Positions 1 through 6,216 of a stretch of DNA of 6,216 nucleotides are shown here, in pieces. The position numbers and the translations under genes were made by a program. The notes beneath the pieces were generated by a model. The model made no database searches, was not told where the DNA came from, and was given only the letters and a program-made list of their open reading frames with translations. Position 1 is the stretch's first letter. Every line of letters starts with the position of its first letter. The stretch comes from Thalassospiraceae bacterium (lineage in GTDB: Bacteria; Pseudomonadota; Alphaproteobacteria; Rhodospirillales; Magnetovibrionaceae): the NCBI GenBank assembly GCA_030637205.1, contig DAOVVL010000133.1, positions 1 through 6,216 of the forward strand, in the 5' to 3' direction.

Positions 1-807
1 GCTGACAAATGCATCGGCGTTGGCAGCCACCGCCTGCACGTGCGGGCGCAGTTCTTCGGCGCCCAGCGCACAGTTAAAGCCGATGGAAAGCGGCTTGGTA
101 TGTCTGAGCGAGATCCAGAACGCTTCCGCCGTTTGACCGGAAAGCGTTCTGCCCGATGCATCCGTAATGGTGCCCGAAAGCATGATCGGAAGATCAATTC
201 CGTCATTTTCAAACACATCCAGCACCGCAAATGCGGCGGCCTTGGCGTTGAGCGTATCAAACACCGTTTCGATCAGGATGATATCCGCGCCGCCCTCGAT
301 CAGGCCGCGGGTGGCTTCAGAATACGCCTTAACTAAAACATCAAACGTTACGTTGCGCATGCCGGGATCGTTCACATCGGGCGATAGCGATGCGGTGCGG
401 TTGGTCGGCCCCAGAACACCGGCCACGAACCTCGGGCGGTCCGGTGTTGAATATTTATCCACCGCTTCGCGGGCGCGCTGGGCCCCCGCCACGTTCAGAT
501 CATACGCCGCCGCTTCCAGCCCATAATCGGCCTGTGAAATGGTGGTGGCGTTAAACGTATTGGTTTCAACGATGTCGGCCCCGGCTTCAAGAAACCGTTC
601 GTGAATGGTGCGAATAACATCGGGGCGCGTGATCGACAAAAGGTCGTTATTGCCTTTCAGTTCAGCGTTGGCGTCGACAAAACGTTCGCCGCGGTAATCG
701 GGCTCGGACAGGCCTTCGCGCTGGATCATGGTGCCCATGGCACCATCAAGTACCGCGATGCGGTCTTTGAGAAGTGCTTCAAGTTGTTGTTGGATGTTGC
801 TGGTCAT
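1..807 (-). CDS. metH: Methionine synthase, N-terminal homocysteine-binding domain (partial, 3' end outside window)
   Basis: Cobalamin-dependent methionine synthase transfers a methyl group from 5-methyltetrahydrofolate, via methylcobalamin, to homocysteine in the cytoplasm. The 269 visible residues form the homocysteine S-methyltransferase barrel. I read DGAMGTMIQ at 21-29, ETNTFNAT at 81-88, GVLGPTNRTASLSPD near 130-144, GTITDASGRTLSGQT at 212-226 and GFNCALG at 243-249. Cys246 in the last motif corresponds to the first zinc-ligand cysteine of MetH (Cys247 in E. coli). The other two ligands, a Cys-Cys pair, would lie beyond the window. The frame stays open to base 1, so the gene is truncated only by the window edge. 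The ATG overlaps the metF stop as ATGA, and an AGGGG Shine-Dalgarno (plus-strand 817-821) lies 9 nt upstream. It is the third gene of the operon. Whether the gene encodes a full-length MetH (about 1,200 residues) or the first half of a split MetH cannot be seen here. Confidence 0.93.
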   Translation of the reverse strand, partial: MTSNIQQQLEALLKDRIAVLDGAMGTMIQREGLSEPDYRGERFVDANAELKGNNDLLSITRPDVIRTIHERFLEAGADIVETNTFNATTISQADYGLEAAAYDLNVAGAQRAREAVDKYSTPDRPRFVAGVLGPTNRTASLSPDVNDPGMRNVTFDVLVKAYSEATRGLIEGGADIILIETVFDTLNAKAAAFAVLDVFENDGIDLPIMLSGTITDASGRTLSGQTAEAFWISLRHTKPLSIGFNCALGAEELRPHVQAVAANADAFVS

Positions 808-1733
808 TTGCTTAGGCCCCTGACGCCAAGAATATGGCAGATCGCGTACGTCAGATCGGCGCGGTTGAGGGTGTAGAAATGAAAGTCCTTCACCCCGTTC
901 GCATACAGTGCGCGGCATTGCTCCGCCGCAACGGTGGCCGCCACCAGCTTGCGCGTCTCGGGGTCTTCATCAAGGCCTTCAAACAGCTCGCCCATCCACT
1001 TGGGCACACTGGCGCCATTTGCGGCGGCGAATTCAACAACCCGGTTGAAATTGGTGACCGGCAATATGCCCGCAACAATGGGAATGTTTATGCCCGCTTT
1101 GCGCGCTTTATCGAGAAATCTCAGGTAAGCATCGTTGTCAAAAAAGAACTGGGTGATGGCGCGCGTTGCACCGGCATCGACCTTGCGTTTGAGATTATCA
1201 AGGTCTGCCTCGGCGCTTTTGGCTTCGGGGTGCACTTCGGGATACGCCGCCACGCTGATCTCAAAATCGGCAACTTTTTTAAGCCCTGTCACCAGATCAG
1301 AGGCAAAAGCGTAGCCGCCCGGATGGGGCACATAGGCGCTATCGCCTTCCGGCGGATCACCGCGAAGCGCCACGATGTGGCGAATGCCATCGGCCCAATA
1401 ACTACGCGCGATGGCGTCAATTTCTTCACGGCTTGAACCCACGCAGGTCAGGTGCGCAGCCGGTTCAATATCGGTTTCACGGCGGATGCGCGAAACGATG
1501 GCGTGGGTGCGTTCACGGGTTGATCCCCCGGCGCCGTAGGTCACCGAAATAAATGCGGGCGACAGCGGGCTCAAGCGTTCGATCGCGGCCCACAGGTTTT
1601 GTTCCATCTTTTCCGTTTTGGGCGGGAAAAATTCAAACGATACCCGCGCATCACGCGGCAGCGGTGAGGCGATGGCCAACCCGTTTTGAGTTGACACCTT
1701 GGCGGTTTCATCTGTGGACGGCTTATCAGACAT
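804..1733 (-). CDS. metF: 5,10-methylenetetrahydrofolate reductase
   Basis: FAD-dependent enzyme that reduces 5,10-methylene-THF to 5-methyl-THF, the methyl donor for MetH; cytoplasmic. The 309-residue product is near the usual bacterial MetF length (about 300). Visible family motifs are VSFEFFPPK at 31-39, with Glu34 matching the catalytic Glu28 of E. coli MetF; FISVTYGAGGSTRERT at 61-76; AHLTCVG at 93-99; IVALRGDPPEGD at 120-131, where Asp126 matches the flavin-contacting Asp120; and ITQFFFD at 193-199, where Gln195 matches the folate-binding Gln183. The C-terminal HFYTLNR segment is also typical. The ATG overlaps the last base of the upstream ArsR/methyltransferase stop (TGATG). An AAGGGA Shine-Dalgarno (plus-strand 1744-1749) sits 10 nt upstream. 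The stop overlaps the metH start. The tight packing with metH, which consumes its product, supports the assignment. The roughly 30 residues before the VSFEFF motif are somewhat longer than in E. coli and probably disordered. Confidence 0.97.
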   Translation of the reverse strand: MSDKPSTDETAKVSTQNGLAIASPLPRDARVSFEFFPPKTEKMEQNLWAAIERLSPLSPAFISVTYGAGGSTRERTHAIVSRIRRETDIEPAAHLTCVGSSREEIDAIARSYWADGIRHIVALRGDPPEGDSAYVPHPGGYAFASDLVTGLKKVADFEISVAAYPEVHPEAKSAEADLDNLKRKVDAGATRAITQFFFDNDAYLRFLDKARKAGINIPIVAGILPVTNFNRVVEFAAANGASVPKWMGELFEGLDEDPETRKLVAATVAAEQCRALYANGVKDFHFYTLNRADLTYAICHILGVRGLSK

Positions 1734-2701
1734 CAGACGGGTTTCCCTTGTGGGTTTTGAATTTCATTTTTTTGACGTGCGCCCAGCCATAAGGTGACGC
1801 CCAATGGATCGCCTTTCAAGTGCACAGTTGCCTGCGCCTTCAGCCCGGCGTCAGCAAACCATTGTTTAACCTCGCTATCGGTAAATCCCAAACGGCGATG
1901 GGCGTGCTGTTCGCGCATTTCTTCCACATTGTGGGGACTTAAATCCGCCACCAATAAATGACCGCCGGGGCGAAGCACACGGGCGGCCTCAGTGACGGCG
2001 GTTTGCGGGCGGTCAAGAAAATGTAAGACCTGATGGCACGTAATGGCATCAAAACTGGCATCATCAAACGGCAGGCTGGCCAGATCGGCCTGGCGCAAGG
2101 TGACATTGGAAAGTGCGGCTTCATCCAGATTGGCCCGTGCGACCTGAAGCATCTCTGCGTTCAAGTCGATACCCCATGCGTTTTGTACATCTGGCGCAAA
2201 CTGTTCGAGCATTTTCCCGGTTCCGGTCCCGATATCGAGCAGGTCTTGGGCATCCGCCATCGGCAGCAACTGCGCGCAGGCCTGCGTTACGGCATCTTCA
2301 TCAACGTTCAGCGCGCGCAGGCGGTCCCATTCGCCGGCGTGCTTTTGGAAATATTGCTGCGCCGATTGAACGCGGGCGGCCTTGATCTCGTTTAGGCGTT
2401 CGCGGTCCATCGCCACCTGTGCATCATCGATGGGCAGCAAGTCGAGGATGGCTTTTGCACGGCTGGCCCCTTCTGCCCCATTTGAGGTTGCAGGGCGGTA
2501 AAACACCCAGCTTCCCTCGCGCAGGCGTTCCAGCAACCCTGCATCGCTGAGAATGCGCAAATGGCGCGACAGGCGCGGTTGGCTCTGGCCCATGACCCGC
2601 ACCAGTTCGCTGACCGTCAGTTCGCCCTGAGACAATATCGCCAGCAGGCGAAGGCGGGTCGGCTCAGCCACTGCGCGCAGAATTTCCAGGGTCTTTTCCA
2701 T
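1733..2701 (-). CDS. ArsR-family winged-helix regulator fused to a class I SAM-dependent methyltransferase
   Basis: Two-domain cytoplasmic protein of 322 residues from the ATG, or 323 from an in-frame GTG one codon earlier (2702-2704); neither has a strong Shine-Dalgarno. Positions here count from the GTG. Residues 1-75 are an ArsR-type winged helix: LRAVAEPTRLRLLAIL at 9-24, a recognition region near 40-52 (GQSQPRLSRHLRI) and a wing around 62-70. Residues about 110-310 are a Rossmann methyltransferase: motif I LLDIGTGTGKM at 155-165, the acidic residue after beta-2 in GIDLN at 178-182, ADLASLPFDDASFDAI at 206-221 and LRPGGHLLVADL at 244-255. The SAM-binding motifs look intact. The only cysteines are 143 and 223, both outside the winged helix, so the CxC metal site of arsenic and zinc sensors is absent. 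First gene of the operon with metF and metH, behind a palindromic operator. I infer an autoregulated repressor sensing SAM or S-adenosylhomocysteine, functionally similar to SahR-type ArsR regulators of the SAM cycle. Whether it methylates any substrate is unknown. Confidence 0.92.
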   Translation of the reverse strand: MEKTLEILRAVAEPTRLRLLAILSQGELTVSELVRVMGQSQPRLSRHLRILSDAGLLERLREGSWVFYRPATSNGAEGASRAKAILDLLPIDDAQVAMDRERLNEIKAARVQSAQQYFQKHAGEWDRLRALNVDEDAVTQACAQLLPMADAQDLLDIGTGTGKMLEQFAPDVQNAWGIDLNAEMLQVARANLDEAALSNVTLRQADLASLPFDDASFDAITCHQVLHFLDRPQTAVTEAARVLRPGGHLLVADLSPHNVEEMREQHAHRRLGFTDSEVKQWFADAGLKAQATVHLKGDPLGVTLWLGARQKNEIQNPQGKPV

Positions 2702-2738
2702 CACACTTTACTCACAATCTGCCTCATTCTCGATACGT

Positions 2739-2764
2739 CATAAGGATATAAACATATCCTTATG
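2739..2764. promoter_or_regulatory. Palindromic operator of the ArsR/methyltransferase-metF-metH operon
   Basis: A perfect inverted repeat: CATAAGGATAT (2739-2749), 4-nt spacer AAAC, then ATATCCTTATG (2754-2764). All 11 arm positions match. It lies about 38 bp upstream of the first start codon of the met operon. It overlaps the -10 element and spacer of the candidate promoter, the usual placement for repression by occlusion. ArsR-family dimers bind AT-rich palindromes of this kind, so the likeliest ligand is the operon's own first product. The dyad is directly visible; the binding protein is inferred. It could also affect any divergent transcription toward mlaA, although mlaA starts more than 300 bp away. 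Confidence 0.8.
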
Positions 2765-2774
2765 TCTATGGCAA
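2745..2774 (-). promoter_or_regulatory. Candidate sigma-70 type promoter of the met operon
   Basis: Reading the minus strand, TTGCCA (plus-strand 2769-2774) could be a -35 element and TATATC (plus-strand 2745-2750) a -10 element, 18 nt apart. Matches to consensus are moderate (four of six in each). The implied transcript would begin near 2738 and have a leader of only about 35 nt, too short for a SAM-responsive riboswitch. The overlap with the perfect palindrome supports this placement; the hexamers alone would not. Confidence 0.5.
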
Positions 2775-2937
2775 GTCCTGCCCCCCCTTGGGCCTCGGAT
2801 GAAAGCTCAATGGGTGTGGCTAATATGCAACAGTCCGAGAGGTAAGCAAGACTAACTGCGGTGTTGGATGCGGTGGTTGCTGGTGATTCCGGTGTGGCTG
2901 TGATATTGGGAATGTAGGGATACCCGTGGGGCGATTC

Positions 2938-2958
2938 GATCCAAATCCGTTTTGGATC
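2938..2958. repeat. Inverted repeat upstream of mlaA (8-bp arms)
   Basis: GATCCAAA (2938-2945) and TTTGGATC (2951-2958) are perfect reverse complements around the 5-nt spacer TCCGT. There is no T-run after it on either strand, so it does not look like an intrinsic terminator. It could be a regulator site or a small hairpin in the mlaA leader. Its CCAAA/TTTGG core recurs in the dyad 37 bp downstream. Confidence 0.45.
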
Positions 2959-2978
2959 AGCGCGAACATAATACGGGA

Positions 2979-2991
2979 ACCAAAGTTTGGT
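2979..2991. repeat. Short palindrome upstream of mlaA (6-bp arms)
   Basis: ACCAAA (2979-2984), a central G, and TTTGGT (2986-2991) form a perfect 13-bp palindrome. It shares the CCAAA/TTTGG half-site with the longer dyad at 2938-2958. It is short enough to arise by chance, so the case rests on the pairing of the two sites. Confidence 0.35.
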
Positions 2992-3071
2992 CGCACCACC
3001 TACGCAGGGGGCATAGGCGCGAACCAAGTACGCAAGTACAAGGGCCACAAATCGTCACTGTGGCACCGCAC

Positions 3072-3076
3072 GGAGG
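3072..3076 (+). promoter_or_regulatory. Shine-Dalgarno sequence deciding the TTG start of mlaA
   Basis: GGAGG, a strong anti-SD match, ends 9 nt before the TTG at 3086. The next in-frame candidate, ATG at 3173, would leave a signal peptide with no basic n-region. The ribosome binding site therefore argues for the TTG start. Confidence 0.7.
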
Positions 3077-3085
3077 CAAAGCAGC

Positions 3086-3961
3086 TTGAACGACCTTTCC
3101 AACCCACAAGAAACCCAAAAACCCACCACGAGGGGCCTGCGCCACGCTACTCTTGCCGCCAAAATTACGCGCATGGGCGCGGTGCTGATCCTGAGCCTTG
3201 CGGTGTGGGGCTGTGCGTCTACCAGCTCCCTGAACGACCCTGAGGCGAGAGCCGAGCAGATTGAAATGAACGATCCGCTGGAGCCCGTCAACCGCGTGGT
3301 TTTTGAGGTTAACCGTGGGCTGGATACCTGGTTCCTCAAGCCTGCTGCGATCTTCTACGGGGCCATGATGCCCCCGGAATTCCAGACCGCCATTGGCAAC
3401 TTCCTTGGCAATCTCAGCTCCCCGCTGGTGTTGCTGAACGATCTGTTGCAAGGCGAAGCTGGTCGCGCCGGCAATACGGTGGCGCGCTTTATCATCAATT
3501 CCACGGTCGGCATTGCCGGCCTGTTCGACCCGGCCACCGATATGGGCTATCCCGATCATAGCGAAGATTTCGGCCAGACCCTGGCGGTTTGGGGTGTGGG
3601 CGAAGGGCCATATATCATGCTACCGATCTTCGGGCCGTCCAATCCACGTGACGTGGTGGGCCTGGTCGCTGATTATTTCACCGACCCCGTGAACCAGTGG
3701 TCGCTGAATACTAACCGTGACTGGGTGCCGACTTCGCGCACCGGAAGCTCAATGGTACATTGGCGCGCGACCAACATGGAAGAAGCCGACGATCTGGAAC
3801 GCACATCAGTTGATTATTATTCAGCCGTGCGAAGCCTTTACCGCCAGCACCGCCGCGACCTGATCCGCAATGGCCAACCCAATTCAATGCCGGATATTTC
3901 GGAAATGCCGTCTATGGATGACCCGGACGAACCCGAAACCAGCACCGCCACGCGCAAGTAA
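3086..3961 (+). CDS. mlaA: MlaA/VacJ family outer-membrane lipoprotein
   Basis: MlaA is the outer-membrane lipoprotein of the Mla pathway; it removes mislocalised phospholipids from the outer leaflet and passes them to periplasmic MlaC. The 291-residue product begins with a basic n-region (Arg/Lys around 16-29), a hydrophobic core at 31-41 and a lipobox ending WGC with Cys43 as the predicted lipidation site. Trp at -2 is unusual, while Gly at -1 is standard. Ala follows the cysteine, consistent with outer-membrane sorting. Family motifs follow in order: NDPLEPVNR at 62-70, GNFLGNLSSPLVLLNDLLQG at 104-123, RFIINSTVGIAGLFD at 134-148, and EDFGQTLAVWG with GPYIMLPIFGPSNPRD at 160-189. The last 25 or so residues are an acidic, proline-rich low-complexity tail beyond the conserved domain. 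The TTG start is chosen for its GGAGG site and for completing the signal peptide. The gene ends in tandem stops (TAA TAG) and then a terminator. No other mla gene is visible, so it appears to be a single-gene transcript. Confidence 0.94.
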   Translation: MNDLSNPQETQKPTTRGLRHATLAAKITRMGAVLILSLAVWGCASTSSLNDPEARAEQIEMNDPLEPVNRVVFEVNRGLDTWFLKPAAIFYGAMMPPEFQTAIGNFLGNLSSPLVLLNDLLQGEAGRAGNTVARFIINSTVGIAGLFDPATDMGYPDHSEDFGQTLAVWGVGEGPYIMLPIFGPSNPRDVVGLVADYFTDPVNQWSLNTNRDWVPTSRTGSSMVHWRATNMEEADDLERTSVDYYSAVRSLYRQHRRDLIRNGQPNSMPDISEMPSMDDPDEPETSTATRK

Positions 3962-3983
3962 TAGTGCGCGCTACCCAATACGT

Positions 3984-4012
3984 AAAAGCCCGCCTTCACC
4001 GGCGGGCTTTTT
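3984..4012. terminator. Bidirectional intrinsic terminator between mlaA and ettA
   Basis: AAAAGCCCGCC (3984-3994), loop TTCACC, and GGCGGGCTTTT (4001-4011) form a perfect 11-bp stem. Its GC-rich top is followed on the plus strand by a run of five T (4008-4012), and the four A at 3984-3987 supply a U-tract on the minus strand. It lies 22 nt after the mlaA stop and about 55 nt beyond the ettA stop, so it can serve both convergent genes. Confidence 0.93.
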
Positions 4013-4041
4013 GCGTACCCACGCTCAAGCCGGGTCCGTCT

Positions 4042-4067
4042 TTAGCGCGCCACGTTAACGGGCCACG

Positions 4068-4075
<8 letters not shown>
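4042..4075. repeat. Small local repeats at the ettA stop codon
   Basis: TTAGCGCG occurs at 4042-4049 and 4068-4075, and GCCACGTTA at 4049-4057 and 4062-4070. The second copies include the ettA stop codon and last codons, and the first copies lie just past the gene. It looks like a short duplication of the gene's tail; no function is evident. Confidence 0.4.
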
Positions 4076-5747
<1,672 letters not shown>

Positions 5748-5787
5748 AAATGCGGTGCTCCGTTGGCTTAAATGATTTTCCGGGGTT

Positions 5788-5817
5788 TTTGTAGCCTATC
5801 CGAAGGCCCCTGTACAA
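5788..5817 (-). promoter_or_regulatory. Possible ettA promoter
   Basis: On the minus strand, TTGTAC (plus-strand 5812-5817) and TACAAA (plus-strand 5788-5793) are separated by 18 nt. The -10 matches four of six consensus positions and the -35 only three, so the call is weak. Transcription would start near 5780, giving a leader of about 30 nt. Read-through from the upstream gene is the alternative source of ettA expression. Confidence 0.25.
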
Positions 5818-5828
5818 CGCTCAGGGGC
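5806..5828. terminator. Stem-loop between the DUF294-like gene and ettA; possible weak terminator
   Basis: GCCCCTG (5806-5812) and CAGGGGC (5822-5828) pair perfectly around a 9-nt loop, starting 8 nt after the stop of the minus-strand gene at 5836. A T-run is lacking immediately after the stem in the minus direction, so it may only attenuate, or protect the mRNA 3' end. It overlaps the possible -35 of ettA. Confidence 0.4.
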
Positions 5829-5835
5829 AGGCCGC

Positions 5836-6216
5836 CTACCGGGGCCGCTCGCTCATCCTGGACAGGCTGTCCTGAACCAGCAAATGCATGCCTTCCAGGC
5901 CTTTGAGGGCTATTTTAAGCTGTTTTAAGGACCACGGGGGGATGGTGCGGGGATCGACCCGGTTGGACGGCTTGCGCCCGGCCTTGATGTCTATGATCTG
6001 CTGGCCCAGCATCGCCGACTGGATCAATTCGTGGGCCTGCATCAAATCCATGGCGTCCGTTTCGTTCAGCACTTTCTGCTCGACCAATATGCTGAGGCGG
6101 TCATGGGTGGATGTTTTTTCGATGCCGTGCTGCAGCGCCATGATGCGCGCACCGCCGATAATCGGCATCATGCCGTTCATTTTCAGCTCGATGCGCCCGT
6201 TATCCGTTTTCAGGCC
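5836..6216 (-). CDS. DUF294-type nucleotidyltransferase-like signalling protein, C-terminal part (partial, 5' end outside window)
   Basis: The 126 visible residues are the end of a longer protein. The frame is open to the window edge and includes 12 codons before the first internal Met at 6180. The segment with IELKMNGMMPIIGGARIMAL near 9-28, followed by ATSTxxRL-like STHDRLSIL, resembles the helical C-terminal domain (DUF294_C) of bacterial proteins. Such proteins carry cyclic-nucleotide-binding and/or CBS domains and a GlnD-like nucleotidyltransferase domain. Those N-terminal parts would lie beyond base 6216, so neither the domain set nor any catalytic residues can be checked. Proteins of this type are assumed to act in cytoplasmic signalling; the substrate is unknown for most. 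The final 20 residues are hydrophilic. It lies 88 bp upstream of ettA on the same strand, with a stem-loop between. The family call rests on a remembered motif pattern only. Confidence 0.72.
   Translation of the reverse strand, partial: GLKTDNGRIELKMNGMMPIIGGARIMALQHGIEKTSTHDRLSILVEQKVLNETDAMDLMQAHELIQSAMLGQQIIDIKAGRKPSNRVDPRTIPPWSLKQLKIALKGLEGMHLLVQDSLSRMSERPR

Larger units (their letters stand above)
2775..3085. other. Intergenic region between the divergent met operon and mlaA; no supported gene
   Basis: About 310 bp without a convincing gene. The readable frames lack recognisable motifs: a minus-strand frame beginning at GTG 3048 runs through the met promoter and operator, and a plus-strand frame beginning at GTG 2926 runs on into mlaA out of frame. 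The stretch contains a run of seven C (2781-2787), a 9-bp direct repeat GGTGTGGCT at 2813-2821 and 2891-2899, two inverted repeats listed separately, and CAAGTA repeated at 3025-3030 and 3033-3038. It must hold the mlaA promoter unless mlaA is expressed by read-through from further upstream, but I see no clear -35/-10 pair. No tRNA cloverleaf is apparent on either strand. Confidence 0.6.

Noticed and set aside
834..1436. 200-codon plus-strand open frame inside metF
   Set aside because: It is fully antisense to a well-supported metF, has no recognisable motif, and is a codon-bias shadow typical of GC-rich genes.
2702..2740. SAM or SAH riboswitch in the met operon leader
   Set aside because: The predicted leader is only about 35 nt and I see no pseudoknot or multi-stem pattern. 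The palindrome points to protein-based control.
2868..2903. Tiny plus-strand ORF of 11 codons encoding a hydrophobic peptide (MRWLLVIPVWL)
   Set aside because: It has no clear Shine-Dalgarno and is too short to separate from chance.
2701..3048. 115-codon minus-strand frame filling the intergenic region
   Set aside because: It starts at GTG with no good Shine-Dalgarno, runs through the met promoter and operator, and resembles no family I know.
2775..3085. tRNA or other structured RNA gene in the intergenic region
   Set aside because: A GATTCGATCC stretch hints at a T-loop, but no acceptor, anticodon or D arm can be paired around it.
2926..3243. 105-codon plus-strand frame starting at GTG and overlapping mlaA out of frame
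   Set aside because: Its second half is the shadow of the mlaA signal peptide region and its first half shows no motif.
2957..3559. 200-codon minus-strand open frame across mlaA
   Set aside because: It is antisense to the conserved mlaA domain and has no motif or plausible ribosome binding site.

Overview
The window looks like ordinary chromosomal DNA from an alphaproteobacterium, possibly Rhodospirillales-like; the genus cannot be fixed from sequence alone. The evidence is the ArsR/methyltransferase-metF-metH gene order, the alphaproteobacterial character of the MlaA and EttA proteins, moderately GC-rich coding DNA and compact overlapping genes. There are five protein genes, two of them cut by the window edges. 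I see no mobile element, CRISPR array, rRNA or tRNA.

Left region (1-2774, minus strand): a three-gene methionine-cycle operon. In transcription order it is an ArsR-type winged-helix DNA-binding domain fused to a class I SAM-dependent methyltransferase (1733-2701), metF (804-1733), and the N-terminal homocysteine-methyltransferase part of metH (1-807, continuing past the window start). The junctions overlap (TGATG, then ATGA), so translation is probably coupled. MetF makes 5-methyl-THF, MetH uses it to remethylate homocysteine, and the product feeds SAM. The first gene encodes a protein with both a DNA-binding and a SAM/SAH-binding domain, which suggests feedback control. A perfect 11+11 bp inverted repeat (2739-2764) covers a candidate promoter just upstream and is the obvious operator.

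Middle (2775-3085): about 310 bp with no convincing gene, holding two small dyads with a shared CCAAA/TTTGG core. It lies between the divergent met operon and mlaA.

Right region: mlaA/vacJ (3086-3961, plus) encodes an outer-membrane lipoprotein of retrograde phospholipid transport. It probably starts at TTG behind a strong Shine-Dalgarno sequence. It converges on ettA (4068-5747, minus), a ribosome-associated ABC-F ATPase. A strong bidirectional intrinsic terminator (3984-4012) separates them. Upstream of ettA on the same strand is the C-terminal end of a DUF294-type nucleotidyltransferase-like regulator (5836-6216, cut by the window end).

The most interesting element is the regulator/methyltransferase fusion with its palindromic operator. 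Related ArsR-type regulators of the SAM cycle are known, so it is better seen as a good, testable regulatory circuit than as an undescribed system.
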